Shown here: positions 1 to 10,938 of the stretch, in pieces
How positions within the stretch are numbered: the first letter of the stretch is position 1
How the letters are laid out: each line of letters opens with the position of its first letter
NCBI GenBank assembly: GCA_963726825.1
Contig: CAVSDT010000002.1
Span: 1,488,001-1,552,000 of the forward strand
DNA: 64,000 nt
Source: DATLGB01 sp963726825
GTDB lineage: Bacteria; Actinomycetota; Thermoleophilia; Solirubrobacterales; Solirubrobacteraceae
Direction: 5' to 3'
Notes under the pieces: model-generated
Seen by the model: the letters and a program-made list of their open reading frames with translations, nothing else
Database searches by the model: none
Told to the model about the DNA's origin: nothing
Position numbers and translations under genes: made by a program

Positions 1-1
1 C

Positions 2-112
2 CTGCGGCGTGAGCTGGCCACCGGGCACCTGGACCGTGGCGCGACTCCCCGCTCGGGGCGGGCCTTCGTCCGGGCGCTCAAGCGCACGCTGCGTCAGTTG
101 GGGTACCGCTGA
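2..112 (+). CDS. C-terminal end of an unknown protein (partial)
   Basis: An open frame enters from the left edge and ends at a TGA at 110-112. About 36 residues are visible; the last ones, SGRAFVRALKRTLRQLGYR, are basic and probably helical. The start lies outside the window and the visible part is too short to assign a family. The next gene on the same strand begins 72 bases downstream. I cannot rule out a chance open frame, but the in-frame stop and the composition resemble a real C-terminus. Confidence 0.4.
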   Translation: MRRELATGHLDRGATPRSGRAFVRALKRTLRQLGYR

Positions 113-184
113 ACCCCTGCGCGGTCGAGGTGGACGGATGTCCGGTCCGTCTCGCCGGCCCTGCCGCCGACAGAGTCGTCGAGG

Positions 185-1384
185 ATGCCCGTGCCGACCC
201 TGTCCCCCGAGCGTGCCCGGCGCGGCCTCGTCGCGCTCTACGGACTGCTGCTCACCGGCCTGATCTTCGCCTACGCGCTGCTGGCACCACCCTCGCGCTG
301 GGATGACCCCGTCACCTTCGGCGCCCTCGCCGCGCTCGCCGTCATCGCCGTCCGCTGCGAGGCGGCGCTTCCCGCCCGGGTGCGGGTCGGCTCCCTGCCG
401 GGCCTGAGCCTCGTCGCGGTCGCCCTCCTCGGCCCCCTCCCGGCGCTGCTGGTCCTCGGGGCGGCGCTGCTGACCCCGGCGCTCGTGCAGCGCGAGCGGC
501 TGCTGCGGTCCGGCAACCTGGCCAACGTCGCCGGCCATGCCGCCTACGTCCTCGCCGCCGCCGTGGTCCTCGAGCGCCTGGGAACCGGTCCGCTGGGTCT
601 GCTGGCCGCCGCTGCGGCGCAGTTCGCGATCAACTGGCTGGTCGGCCCGGCGCTGTTCACCACGCTGTGGCAGGGGCTGCCGTTCGCCGAGGCCGTCGCC
701 CTCGGCCGGGCCGCGCTGGCGAGCGGGGTCGCCGTCGGCGCGCTCGCGGCGCTGACGGTGCTCGCCACCCCCGTCGCCGGGACGTCGGCCCTCGCGCTCT
801 TCGCGCTCATCGTCGTGATGCCGCAGGCGACGCTGGCCTACCTCGGCCGCAGCCGGCCGGTCGCCGATCTCGACCACGCGACCGCGACCGCCCGCTACGC
901 CCGCGCCCTGGCGGTGGAGCACGGCCTCGGGCGCGCCGAGCGCGACCGCGTCGACACCGTCGCCCGGCTCGTCGCGCGCCGCCGCCCGACGGGCGCCGCG
1001 GTCGACCACATGGTCGCCACCCTCACCGATCGGTCCGCCGCCGCCTGCGACGCCGGGCACCTCACGGAGTGGTGGGACGGGACGGGCGGCCCGGCGAACC
1101 TGCACGCGGGGATGATCCCCGACGCGGCCCGCATCGTCGCCGTCGCCGACGCGTGGGCGACGCTCACGACCGGCGACGCGCACGCCCTCACGCACGCGGA
1201 CGCGATGGCGCACCTACGGGCGGAGGCCGGGCAGCGCCTGGACCCCGACCTGGTCGCCTGCGCCGAGCGGATCGCGTTCGGGCTCGGCCCCGCCTCGGAG
1301 CCGGGCCTGCAGCTGCTCGCGGTCCCGCCGGCACTCCGCCGCCGGTTCGCGCCCGCCGGCGCGCCCCTGGCGGGCGCGCTCTAG
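185..1384 (+). CDS. Membrane protein with degenerate HD-GYP-like domain
   Basis: 399 residues. The first 220 or so are hydrophobic, with about five to six likely membrane segments (for example near 14-34, 44-62, 75-100, 117-135, 140-160 and 180-215). Residues 231-365 align by eye with HD-GYP cyclic-di-GMP phosphodiesterases: a helix like the domain's first one at 235-262, then EWWDGTGGP at 295-303 in place of the usual HExWDGxGYP, then IPDAARIVAVADAWATLT at 311-328, and LDPDLV near 352. The HD(I/L)GK metal-binding motif is missing and the GYP is GGP, so catalysis is unlikely and a sensory or binding role is inferred. The ceramidase gene follows after 9 bases. The start is the first ATG that keeps the first membrane segment. 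Confidence 0.7.
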   Translation: MPVPTLSPERARRGLVALYGLLLTGLIFAYALLAPPSRWDDPVTFGALAALAVIAVRCEAALPARVRVGSLPGLSLVAVALLGPLPALLVLGAALLTPALVQRERLLRSGNLANVAGHAAYVLAAAVVLERLGTGPLGLLAAAAAQFAINWLVGPALFTTLWQGLPFAEAVALGRAALASGVAVGALAALTVLATPVAGTSALALFALIVVMPQATLAYLGRSRPVADLDHATATARYARALAVEHGLGRAERDRVDTVARLVARRRPTGAAVDHMVATLTDRSAAACDAGHLTEWWDGTGGPANLHAGMIPDAARIVAVADAWATLTTGDAHALTHADAMAHLRAEAGQRLDPDLVACAERIAFGLGPASEPGLQLLAVPPALRRRFAPAGAPLAGAL

Positions 1385-1387
1385 GGT
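1382..1387 (+). promoter_or_regulatory. Candidate -10 element for a leaderless ceramidase mRNA
   Basis: TAGGGT, which includes the TAG stop of the upstream gene, ends exactly six bases before the ATG at 1394. That is the spacing expected if transcription begins at the start codon. No Shine-Dalgarno sequence is present. No clear -35 is seen. Confidence 0.4.
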
Positions 1388-1393
1388 TCGCCC

Positions 1394-3620
1394 ATGCTCC
1401 GCAGGCTCGTCCCGGCCGCGCTCGCGTGGGCCCTCCTCCTTCTCCTCGCCGCCACCGGCCACGCTGCCGAGAGCCCCCTGCGGGCCGGGGCCGGCCAGAG
1501 CGACATCACCCCGCCCAGGACGGGCTACTTCCTCGGCGGCTGGACGCGCGCGGACCGGCTCGCCGAGGGGCAGAGCACCCGCCTGTTCGCGAACACGATC
1601 GTCCTGCAGCGGGGCGACCGCAAGGTCGCGCTCGTCGCCGCCGAGCTGTTCGCCGTCCCCGCCGGGCTCCAGGAGGAGGTGGCCCGCGGCGTCGCCGACC
1701 TCGGCTACGACCGCTCCTCCATCCTTCTATCGGCCTCCCACACCCACTCGGGACCGGGCGGCTACGCGAACAACCCGACCTACAACACCGCGGCGCCGTC
1801 ACCGGAGACGATCGGCGACCCGGCCTCGTTCGTGCGCTTCTTCTCCCCCGAGCCGGCCGACCGCCAGCTCTACACGTTCCTCGTCAACCAGCTCGTGGAC
1901 TCGATCCGCCGCGCCGACGCCGACCTCGGCCCGGCCGTCGCCGGCTGGGGCCAGGGCCGGCTCGCGGGGCTGACCCAGAACCGCTCCATCGAGGCGCATC
2001 TGCGCGACCACGGCGTCACGGTGGCGCAGGGCAGCGGCGCGCCGCAGCAGGACCCCGACGGCGCTGAGCACCCCATCGACCCGTCGGTCGACGTGCTCCG
2101 GGTGGACAAGCTCGTGCGCCGCGGCAGGGGCGGGCGGCGCAGGACGGTGCGGATGCCGATCGGCGGCTGGACGAACTTCGCCAACCACGGGACCGTCGTC
2201 CATTCCGAGACGCGCGCCTACTCCGGGGACCACCACGCGGCGGCGTGGCGCGGGTTCGCGGCGAAGGTGCGCAAGGCGGGCAGGGTGCCGCGCAGGCAGC
2301 TCGTCGTCGGCGTCTACCCCAACTCCGCGGAGGGCGACCAGACCGCCGGCATCGCCAACGTCGGGCCCGCGGGCGCCGCCTACGTCGGCGGCCGCGAGGC
2401 GACCGCGATGTTCGCCGCCTGGAAGCGCGCGAAGCTCTCCCGCCGTCCCGCGCTGGACCTGCGCTTCACGCGGGTGTGCTTCTGCGGGCAGCAGACGGCG
2501 ACCGGCAAGGTCGCGACGTCCGGCAAGGAGGGCGTCCCGTTCCTGACGGGCTCCGAGGAGGGCCGCGGACCCCTGTTCGACCTGACCGGGGAGAGCCTCG
2601 AAGGCCGCACGAGCCCGCTGCCCGACCCCGAGCAGGGCAACAAGCTCGTCGTCCCCGCCGGCGACCCCCCCGACGGGGTCCCCCTGACCGTGCTGCGCGT
2701 CGGCGACCGCGCGTTCGCGAGCGTCCCCGGCGAGGCGACGAAGGAGGTCGGCGTGCGCATCCGTGCCGGAGTCCTGGCCGCGCTCGCCCCCGCCGGCGTC
2801 AGGCGCGTCGTGATCGCCGGCCTCACGAACGAGTTCGTCCAGTACATCACCACGCCCGAGGAGTACGGCGCGCAGAGCTACGAGGGCGCGTCGTCGCTCT
2901 ACGGCCCCAACGAGGGGACGTTCCTGGCCGAGCAGCTCGCCGGCCTCGCGGGGAGCCTGGCCGCCGGCCGGCCCGCGCCCGACCCGCAGGCCGAGGACGT
3001 CTCCTACGGCGTCAAGCCCGACGGCGCCCCCTACCCCGATGGCGCCGCGTCGGGGACGATCACCCGGCAGCCGGACGCGTCGGTCGCGCGACTCGGCCGC
3101 GCGACGCTGGCGTGGACGGGCGGCGCCGACGGGGCGGACCGCCCGGTCGGCAAGCCGTTCGTCGCCGCGCAGCGCCGGGTGAAGGGCCGCTGGCGCGCGT
3201 ACGCCTCCGACCTCGGCCTGCAGTTCCTCTGGCGTGCCGGCGGCGACGGCGCCTACACCGCCCAGTGGGAGGTGCCGCGCTCGGCGCCCGCGGGCCCCTA
3301 CCGGCTGGTCGTCACCGCCGCCCGCTACCGGCTGGAGTCGACGCCGTTCGTGGTGGCGCCCGCGCGGACGCTGCATCTGGAGGCCAACGACGGGACGGTC
3401 GGGTTGCACTACCCCGATGCGGTCGTCGACGCCGACCTCACCACGCGGCCGCGGCGCGCCGGTGGCGGCCGCATCACGTTCGTGGGCGCCGACGGCACGC
3501 GGCGCCGCGTCCGCATCCGGCGCACCGGCAACGCCCCCGTTCCCGCCGGTCTGCGGGCGCCGGTGCGCGTCCCGGCCGGCGGCGCGCGCGACCGCTACGG
3601 CAACACGACCGCCGCGGCGT

Positions 3621-3634
<14 letters not shown>
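1394..3634 (+). CDS. Neutral/alkaline ceramidase family protein, secreted
   Basis: 746 residues with a signal peptide: basic MLRR, a hydrophobic stretch to about residue 20, then a GHAAES cleavage-like site. Family marks of neutral/alkaline (non-lysosomal) ceramidases include AGAGQSDITPP near 32, SASHTHSGPGGY near 113-124, NFANHGTV near 261, YPNSAEGDQ near 308 and an immunoglobulin-like C-terminal region. The family hydrolyses the N-acyl bond of ceramide; a secreted actinobacterial member could act on environmental sphingolipids, but the substrate is inferred. The length is normal. The ATG lies nine bases after the preceding stop. The 3' end overlaps the convergent ABC-F gene by 14 bases. Confidence 0.85.
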
Positions 3635-5240
<1,606 letters not shown>

Positions 5241-5462
5241 CTACTCCGCCGCGGCAGCGTCGATGGGCGGGAACTCGCCCGCGACGCGTGCACGACGACG
5301 GTCGCGCTTCTCGCGCTTGCCCCCGCCGGTCGAGCCGGCCGTGCGCCGCGACTGCTTGCGGCGGTCCACGATCACCGTGACGTTGGGATCGTCGTCGTAG
5401 TAGTCCACGAGCCGGTCGTAGAGCTCGTCGGCCATCTCCTCTGGCACCACGCAGTAGATCAC
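5241..5462 (-). CDS. Small conserved-looking protein of unknown function
   Basis: 73 residues from a GTG at 5462: MIYCVVPEEMADELYDRLVDYYDDDPNV, here named only by its ends (MIYCVVPEE and DDDPNV), then a basic RRKQSRR segment, a Gly-Lys-Arg linker and a short acidic end. The N-terminal part looks like a small alpha/beta domain. The open frame continues upstream of the GTG, but as arginine- and proline-rich sequence typical of non-coding frames. It lies in the same frame as, and directly before, the ABC-F gene, separated only by its TAG stop. I do not recognise a family. Confidence 0.6.
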   Translation of the reverse strand: MIYCVVPEEMADELYDRLVDYYDDDPNVTVIVDRRKQSRRTAGSTGGGKREKRDRRRARVAGEFPPIDAAAAE

Positions 5463-5502
5463 GGTGCGGATGCTACCCGGCAGCGGGGACGGGCAGAGTC
5501 GC

Positions 5503-6237
5503 TCATCCGGCCAGCGCCAGCCGACCGCGTTCGTCGGCCGCGGCGTTGACGGCCCGGTCCTCGGCGTCGAGCTCGTCGAGCTCCGCACCCTGGGCCACCT
5601 GACGGGCCCCGCCGGCCTCGTCGGAGAGATCGACCTCGTAGCGGTACCAGCTGAGCTCCCACATGACGAACAGCGACACGACGCTCGGCTCATGGACCGA
5701 GACGCGGACCGACACCTCGGGGATGCCGAGCGACCGGGCCACGCCGGCGACGCGGCGCGGGTGCTCGGAGGCGTTGAAGACGTCGATGGCCCGCTCCATC
5801 TTGAGCTCGGCGTTCGTCGGGACGGCGCGGACCTGCCGATCCTCGCGGGCCGGCGGAGGCGGCGCGACCGGCTCGGGCCGGCGTGGGCGCTCGGTGACGA
5901 CCGGGTGGTCCTCCAGCTCGGCGGCGATCGCGGGGTCCAGCTCGTCCTCGGGGACCTCCGGCTCCTCCGGCTCGGGCCGGCGGCCGCCGCGGAAGCGGCC
6001 GATCAGGGAGCGGCGGCCGTCGCCCGCGGGCTGGCGCATCTCGAGCTGGTCGGCGCCCGACTCGCGGATCCAGCCCTCGTGGGCGGCGCGGACCGTGCAC
6101 AGCTCGCACACGAGCCGGCGCTGGCCGCCCGCCAGGAACGCCTCCGGCTGCTCGCCGCGCAGCAGCGTGCGCCCGCAGACGTCGCAGACGACGTCGGCGC
6201 GGTTGGTCTTGATGTCGCGATGGCGAAGCGGCGGCAC
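5503..6237 (-). CDS. Zinc-ribbon-type conserved hypothetical protein
   Basis: 244 residues. The N-terminal quarter has two cysteine pairs, CDVCGR near 18 and CELC near 44, which suggests a zinc ribbon. A proline- and acid-rich linker follows at roughly 75-130. The C-terminal half (from about 135) is alpha/beta, with RAIDVFNASEHPRRVAG and a strand-rich end containing MWELSWYRYEVDL. It lies on the minus strand between the EF-G-like gene and the small gene before ABC-F, probably in the same transcript. No membrane segment is present. The function is unknown; a DNA- or RNA-binding accessory role is a guess from the zinc ribbon only. Confidence 0.65.
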   Translation of the reverse strand: MPPLRHRDIKTNRADVVCDVCGRTLLRGEQPEAFLAGGQRRLVCELCTVRAAHEGWIRESGADQLEMRQPAGDGRRSLIGRFRGGRRPEPEEPEVPEDELDPAIAAELEDHPVVTERPRRPEPVAPPPPAREDRQVRAVPTNAELKMERAIDVFNASEHPRRVAGVARSLGIPEVSVRVSVHEPSVVSLFVMWELSWYRYEVDLSDEAGGARQVAQGAELDELDAEDRAVNAAADERGRLALAG

Positions 6238-6292
6238 GGCCGTCGGAGTCTAGGCACAGCGGCGCGCTGGACCGGCCCGCGCAACCCGCCTT

Positions 6293-8308
6293 TCACGCCG
6301 CCGCCGCGGCGGCGCAGAGCCGGGTCGCGAGGGTGGGCGGGACCTCCTCGTAGCGCGCGAACTCCATCGTGTGCTCCCCCTGCCCGCCCGTCAGGCCGCG
6401 CAGGTCCTGCGCGTAGGTCAGCAGCTCCGCGAGCGGGACCTCCGCCACGACCTCCGTCACGCCACCGGCCGTCTCGGTGCCCAGGGGCCGCCCACGCCGG
6501 GCGGACAGGTCCCCCATCACGTCACCGACGTGGTCGTCGGGCGTGGACACCTTCACCGTCATCAGCGGCTCGAGCAGCGCGGGCTGCGCCTCCGCGAGGG
6601 CCTCGCGCATCGCCAGCGCGCCGGCGAGCTTGAACGCCAGCTCGGAGGAGTCGACCTGGTGGGTGGAGCCGTCGAAGAGCCGTACCCGCACCCCGCGGAC
6701 CGGGAAGCCGCCGAGCGGCCCGCTGGCCATCGCGTCGCGGACACCGCGCTCGACCGCCGGGATGTAGGCGCCGGGGATCACGCCGCCCTTGATCGCGTTG
6801 ACGAACTCGAGATCGTCGGCGGCCGCGGGCGGGAGCGGCTCGATCGCGATGTGGCAGTCGCCGAACTGGCCGCGGCCGCCCGTCTGCTTCTTGTGGCGCC
6901 CGTGGGCGGTGGCGCTGGCGCGGATGGTCTCGACGTAGGGGACGCGTGGAGGCGCGAGCGTCACCTCGACCCCGAAGCGCGAGCGGAGGCGGCCGACGAG
7001 GACCTCCACATGGAGCTGGGACAGACCCGCGACGATCTGCTCCCCCGTCTGCTCGTCGCGGCGCAGGTCGATCGTGGGGTCCTCCTCGCGCAGCCGGCCG
7101 AGCGCGGTGTGGACCTTGTCCTCGTCCCCGGCGTGGGCCGGGGTGAGCGCGAACGCCATCACGGGCGCGGGCAGCTCGATGGCGGGCATGGCGATCGGGG
7201 TGTCGCGGTCGGCGAGCCAGTCCCCCGCCCGTGTCGCCTTCAGCTTCGCCACGGCGCCGATGTCCCCCGGGCCCAGTGCTCCCGTGTCGAGGTGACCGAT
7301 CCGCTCCTTGCAGTGGGCGCGGGTGTTGAGCAGCTGGGCGCCCTCCTGCACGCGGCCCTGGTAGACGCGCAGCAGGTTCAGCCGCCCGGCGTAGGGGTCG
7401 GCGCGGGTCTTGAACACGTAGGCGAAGGTCTCGGCCTCGGGGTCGGGCTCGAGGTGGACCGGGCCGGCGTCGATGGCCCCGGCGCGGGCGGGTGAGGGCA
7501 GGTCGTCGACGATCGCGTCCAGCAGGCGGTCGGCGCCCAGCGGTGCGGTGGCGACGCCGCAGGTGACGGGGAACAGCCGGCCGTGCTCGGTGCCGTCCTC
7601 GAGCGCGGCGACGATCTCGTCGTGGCCGATCGCCGCGCCGTCGAGGTAGCGCTCCATCAACGCGTCGGAGGTCTCGGCGACCTCGTCCATCAGCCGCTCC
7701 CGGGCGGCCTGGGCCGAGGCGGCGAGGGCGTCGGGGATGGCGATCGGGTCATGGCCGTGGTAGGCCTGCATGTCGACGAGGTCGATCAGGCCGCGCACGT
7801 CGTGCTCGGCGCCGATGGGGATCTCCGTCGCCACGACGTGGGGGCCGAAGGCGGCCTTGAGGGCGTCGAGCGTGCGCTGGAAGTCCGCCCGCTCGCGATC
7901 GAGCTGGTTGACGTACAGCAGCCGCGCGACGCCGAGCTCGGCCGCACGCTCCCACAGCCGGCGGGTCTGCGCCTCGACGCCCGTGACGGCGTTGACGACG
8001 AACACGGCCGACTCGCAGACGCGCAGCGCGCCGAGCGCGTCAGCCACGAACGACGCCTCCCCCGGCGTGTCGATGACGTTGACCTTGTGGCCCTTCCACT
8101 CGAACGCCTGCAGCGTCGCCGAGATCGACATGCCGCGTGCCTGCTCGTCGGGGTCGCTGTCGGAGGCCGTCGTGCCCGCCGGCACGCTGCCGAGCCGGCC
8201 GATGACCCCCGCCTCGAGCAGGAGGGCCTCCAGGAGCGCGGTCTTGCCCGCACCGCGGTGTCCGACGAGGGCGACGTTGCGGATCCGGTCCGGCGCGACG
8301 TCCGGCAT
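6293..8308 (-). CDS. Elongation factor G-like GTPase (EF-G2 type)
   Basis: 671 residues with the EF-G domain order: GTPase domain with G1 GHRGAGKT (about 16-23), G3 DTPG and G4 NQLD, then domain II, and domains III-V containing HKKQTGGRGQFGD and the PGAYIPAVERGVRDAM segment. The G4 motif has Gln in place of the usual Lys of NKxD. The protein is shorter than canonical EF-G (about 700), and no rpsL/rpsG/tuf neighbours are present, so this is the second, EF-G-like class rather than the main translocase. An AGGAG Shine-Dalgarno lies seven bases before the ATG. The precise role of this class is not settled. Confidence 0.85.
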   Translation of the reverse strand: MPDVAPDRIRNVALVGHRGAGKTALLEALLLEAGVIGRLGSVPAGTTASDSDPDEQARGMSISATLQAFEWKGHKVNVIDTPGEASFVADALGALRVCESAVFVVNAVTGVEAQTRRLWERAAELGVARLLYVNQLDRERADFQRTLDALKAAFGPHVVATEIPIGAEHDVRGLIDLVDMQAYHGHDPIAIPDALAASAQAARERLMDEVAETSDALMERYLDGAAIGHDEIVAALEDGTEHGRLFPVTCGVATAPLGADRLLDAIVDDLPSPARAGAIDAGPVHLEPDPEAETFAYVFKTRADPYAGRLNLLRVYQGRVQEGAQLLNTRAHCKERIGHLDTGALGPGDIGAVAKLKATRAGDWLADRDTPIAMPAIELPAPVMAFALTPAHAGDEDKVHTALGRLREEDPTIDLRRDEQTGEQIVAGLSQLHVEVLVGRLRSRFGVEVTLAPPRVPYVETIRASATAHGRHKKQTGGRGQFGDCHIAIEPLPPAAADDLEFVNAIKGGVIPGAYIPAVERGVRDAMASGPLGGFPVRGVRVRLFDGSTHQVDSSELAFKLAGALAMREALAEAQPALLEPLMTVKVSTPDDHVGDVMGDLSARRGRPLGTETAGGVTEVVAEVPLAELLTYAQDLRGLTGGQGEHTMEFARYEEVPPTLATRLCAAAAAA

Positions 8309-8406
8309 GCCTCAGCTCCTCTCGGGCGGGCCGGCCCTGCGGCGACGAGCCGGCGGTGACGCGCTCGACCCTACGAGCTCGTCACGTTGCGCACAAGCAG
8401 GGGCGT

Positions 8407-9167
8407 CTAGTCGAGGACGTGCCAGGCGACGCTGACGCCGCTGACGATCGACACGACGATCTGCGCGGCGGCGATGGCGATGGCCGCCGTCGCGAGCCGA
8501 CGGGTCCGGTCGTCCGTCGCCCGGTTGCGCGCGTTGGTGCCGACGACGATGGCGACGATCGCGGCCACGAAGCCGAGGAGGACCCAGGAGACGATCGCGA
8601 TGCCGAGCGCGAGCTTGGCCGACTTCTCCGCGGAGCGCGACGACGGCGCGGACGCCGGCCGGGGCGGCGGCCAGTCGGCCGCGGGGGCGGGGGGCGCCGC
8701 GCCGGCGGGCCGCGCCGGGCCACCGGGCCGCGTGCCGGGCGCCGGAGGGGGTGCCGTCGGGACGGTGGTGGCGTTCGGGTCCGGCGCGGGCCAGCGCCAG
8801 AACGCCTGGCCGGCGCCGGGGGTGCCGGGCGGGGCCGGCGCGGCGCCGGGCGCCCCGGCGGCGGGCGGGGCCCAGTCCGGCGGGGGTGCGGTGCCTGCCG
8901 GCGGCGGCGGTCGGGGTCGGCGCCGGGGTCGGGGTCGGCGCCGGGGTCGGGGTCGGCGGGCAGCGGGGCGGGCTCGGCCTGGGTCACCCGCGAGCGGGCG
9001 GCGAGATCGGCCGCGACCTCCTGCCAGCTGGGGGTCGTCGGCTCAGGCCCGCGAGCGGTGGGCGCCACGTCCGGCAGGTCCGGCGGCGCGGGCGCATCGT
9101 CATCCGCGTAGGAGCCGAACGGCGCCCACGAGGGGACGTCCTCCTCCGGGTCCGGCGCGGGGGTCAA
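8407..9167 (-). CDS. Proline-rich membrane protein with DUF4190-like C-terminus, frameshifted
   Basis: The gene begins at TTG 9167, overlapping the sigma-factor stop as TTGA, and reads an acidic, proline-rich segment (SWAPFGSYADDDAPAPP, SWQEVAADLAARSRV). After the Asp-Pro repeat at 8909-8954 this frame turns into Arg/Pro-rich noise. Another frame then carries the sensible continuation: PDWAPP, AFWRWPAPDPN, then KSAKLALGIAIVSWVLLGF and two membrane helices ending SGVSVAWHVLD with a TAG at 8407. The two halves join by a -1 shift, equivalent to one missing base, in or just after the repeat. The two-helix end resembles DUF4190 proteins. A sequencing error, a real lesion and programmed shifting are all possible. 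Confidence 0.55.
8909..8954 (-). repeat. 18-bp tandem repeat encoding Asp-Pro repeats
   Basis: About two and a half copies of GACCCCGACCCCGGCGCC (minus strand), coding for DPDPGA. The reading frame of the host gene breaks at or just after this array. The unit length is a multiple of three, so changes in copy number would not by themselves shift the frame; a slip inside a CCCC run would. Confidence 0.8.
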
Positions 9168-9949
9168 TCGCGCAGGTTGTCGCCCTGCAGGCGGCTCTTG
9201 AGCCGCAGCACGGCCTTCGTGTGCAGCTGGGAGATGCGCGACTCGGTCACGCCCAGGACCTCGCCGATCTCGCGGAGCGTGAGGTTCTCGTAGTAGTAGA
9301 GCGCGATCACGAGCTTCTCCCGCTCGGGCAGCGCGCTGATCGCGTCCGCCAGGCGGTCCTTGAGCTCGGAGGCGTCGAGGAGGCTCTCGGGGTCCGGCGC
9401 ATCCGGGTCGTGGAGCGTGTCGAGCAGCGACACCTGGTCGCCGGAGGCGTCCGACACCGACCACAGCTCGTCGAGCGCGACGACGGTGGAGTTGGAGATC
9501 TTGATCAGGGCGTCCTGGAACTCATCCGCCGAGATGCCCATCTCGGCGGCCATCTCCTCGTCCGTCGGCGTGCGGTGGAGGCGATGCTCGAGCTTGCCGT
9601 GCACGCGCTCGATCTCACGGGCGCGGGCGCGGACGGAGCGCGGGACCCAGTCCAGGGCGCGCAGCTCGTCGATGATCGCGCCCTTGACGCGGGTGATCGC
9701 GTACGTCTCGAACTTGATCTCGCGCTCGAGGTCGAAGCGCTCGATCGCGTTGATGAGGCCGATCAGCCCGTAGGAGATGAGGTCGGCTTCCTCCACGTGC
9801 GCGGGAAGGCCGCTCGACATGCGACCGGCCACGTACTTGACCAGCGGCGAGTAGGCGACGACGAGCTGCTCTCGGGCTCGCTCGGAGCCGGTCGACTTGT
9901 ACCGCTTCCAGAGGTCGCGGAGCTCGATCGCTTTGACGTTGGTCTCCAA
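9164..9949 (-). CDS. whiG: RNA polymerase sigma factor, FliA/WhiG family
   Basis: 261 residues with the sigma-70 group 3 layout: region 2 (YSPLVKYVAGRMSSGLP, DLISYGLIGLINAIERFD, FETYAITRVKGAIIDELR), region 3 (RTPTDEEMAAEMGIS) and region 4 (LPEREKLVIALYYYENLT, LREIGEVLGVTESRISQLH). In actinobacteria this family includes WhiG (sporulation) and motility sigma factors. No flagellar genes are in the window, so the regulon is unknown. The start is a TTG with AAGGAG ten bases upstream. It lies 25 bases after xerC and overlaps the following membrane-protein gene by four bases, so the three are probably cotranscribed. Confidence 0.9.
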   Translation of the reverse strand: METNVKAIELRDLWKRYKSTGSERAREQLVVAYSPLVKYVAGRMSSGLPAHVEEADLISYGLIGLINAIERFDLEREIKFETYAITRVKGAIIDELRALDWVPRSVRARAREIERVHGKLEHRLHRTPTDEEMAAEMGISADEFQDALIKISNSTVVALDELWSVSDASGDQVSLLDTLHDPDAPDPESLLDASELKDRLADAISALPEREKLVIALYYYENLTLREIGEVLGVTESRISQLHTKAVLRLKSRLQGDNLRD

Positions 9950-9974
9950 CGGGGTGGGTCTCCTTGGCCCCTGC

Positions 9975-10913
9975 TCAGGCCCTCGGATGGCTCTGTGCGT
10001 ATGCGGCCCTCAGGCGTGCGGACTCTACCCGAGTGTAGACCTGGGTGGTGCTGATCGTCGCATGCCCCAGCAGCTCCTGGATCGCACGCAGGTCGGCGCC
10101 CCCCTCCAGCAGGTGGGTCGCGTACGAGTGACGCAGGGCGTGCGGGTGCACGTCGTCGGGTGCGCCCGCGGCCCGTGCCCACACGCGCAGGCGGCGCCGC
10201 ACGTCGCTCGTGGACAGCCGTCGACCGGACTTCGACAGCAGCAGCGCGTGGTTGGGCGCCTGCGCTCCGGCCTCGGCCGCGAGGGGGCCGCGACCGCGCT
10301 CGAGGTACCGGCGCACGGCTTGGAGCGCCGGCTCGCCGGCGGGCACGATGCGCGTCTTGCCGCCCTTGCCCTCGACGCGCAGGGCCTCGTCCTCGAAGCG
10401 GACGGAGCCGACGTCGAGCGTGACGAGCTCCTCGGCGCGCAGGCCGCAGCCGTAGGCGAGCTCGAGCAGCGCGGCGTCGCGCAGCTCGAGCGGCGTGGAC
10501 CCGGGCACGCGGTCCAGCAGGCCCGCGACGTCCCCCGCCCGCATCGCCTTCGGCAGCGGTGACGGCTTGCGCGGCAGCGGCAGGAGATCGGCCGGGTTGG
10601 CGCTCATGCGGCCGTGCTCGACGAGGGAGGCGAAGAACTGGCGGATGGCGGCGAGCTTGCGGGCGAGCGTGGTCGCCGCGACCTCGCGGGCGCCGAGGTG
10701 CTGGGCGAAGCGGCGCAGGTCCTTGTAGCCGACGGCCTCGGGGGCGAGCCCGCGCTCACCGGCCCACGACGCGAGCTGGCCGAGGTCGATGCCGTAGGCG
10801 CGGCGGGTGCGCTCGGCGGCACCCCGGCGGCGCAGGTCGCGCTCGAACAGCGCCAGCGCGTCGCGCCAGGCGGGGTCGAGCCGGGGTGGCCCGGAGACGG
10901 CGGCCTCGGACAC
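9975..10913 (-). CDS. xerC: Site-specific tyrosine recombinase XerC/XerD
   Basis: About 312 residues from the GTG at 10913. The N-terminal SAM-like DNA-binding domain (15-115) is followed by the catalytic domain with all the tyrosine recombinase residues: Arg159 in GCGLRAEEL, Lys in EGKGGKTR (183-186), HALR at 258-261, His284 in LLGHATISTTQ and the nucleophile Tyr293. The role is dif-site chromosome dimer resolution, by family. The open frame extends upstream to 10967, but that would overlap the divergent gene starting at 10939. The GTG at 10913 leaves a 25-bp divergent gap. It lies upstream of whiG in the same direction. Confidence 0.88.
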   Translation of the reverse strand: MSEAAVSGPPRLDPAWRDALALFERDLRRRGAAERTRRAYGIDLGQLASWAGERGLAPEAVGYKDLRRFAQHLGAREVAATTLARKLAAIRQFFASLVEHGRMSANPADLLPLPRKPSPLPKAMRAGDVAGLLDRVPGSTPLELRDAALLELAYGCGLRAEELVTLDVGSVRFEDEALRVEGKGGKTRIVPAGEPALQAVRRYLERGRGPLAAEAGAQAPNHALLLSKSGRRLSTSDVRRRLRVWARAAGAPDDVHPHALRHSYATHLLEGGADLRAIQELLGHATISTTQVYTRVESARLRAAYAQSHPRA

Positions 10914-10924
10914 GGGGGCCGTCC

Positions 10925-10930
10925 TAGCCT
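10925..10930 (+). promoter_or_regulatory. Candidate -10 in a 25-bp divergent gap
   Basis: TAGCCT lies eight bases before the GTG at 10939. The gap to the divergent xerC start at 10913 is 25 bases, so any -35 must lie inside xerC. It contributes to a recurring pattern of very short upstream regions in this window. Confidence 0.3.
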
Positions 10931-10938
10931 CGGGGGTC

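Noticed and set aside
8909..8954. Phase variation by repeat copy number
   Set aside because: The unit is 18 bases, a multiple of three, so gain or loss of a unit cannot change the frame.
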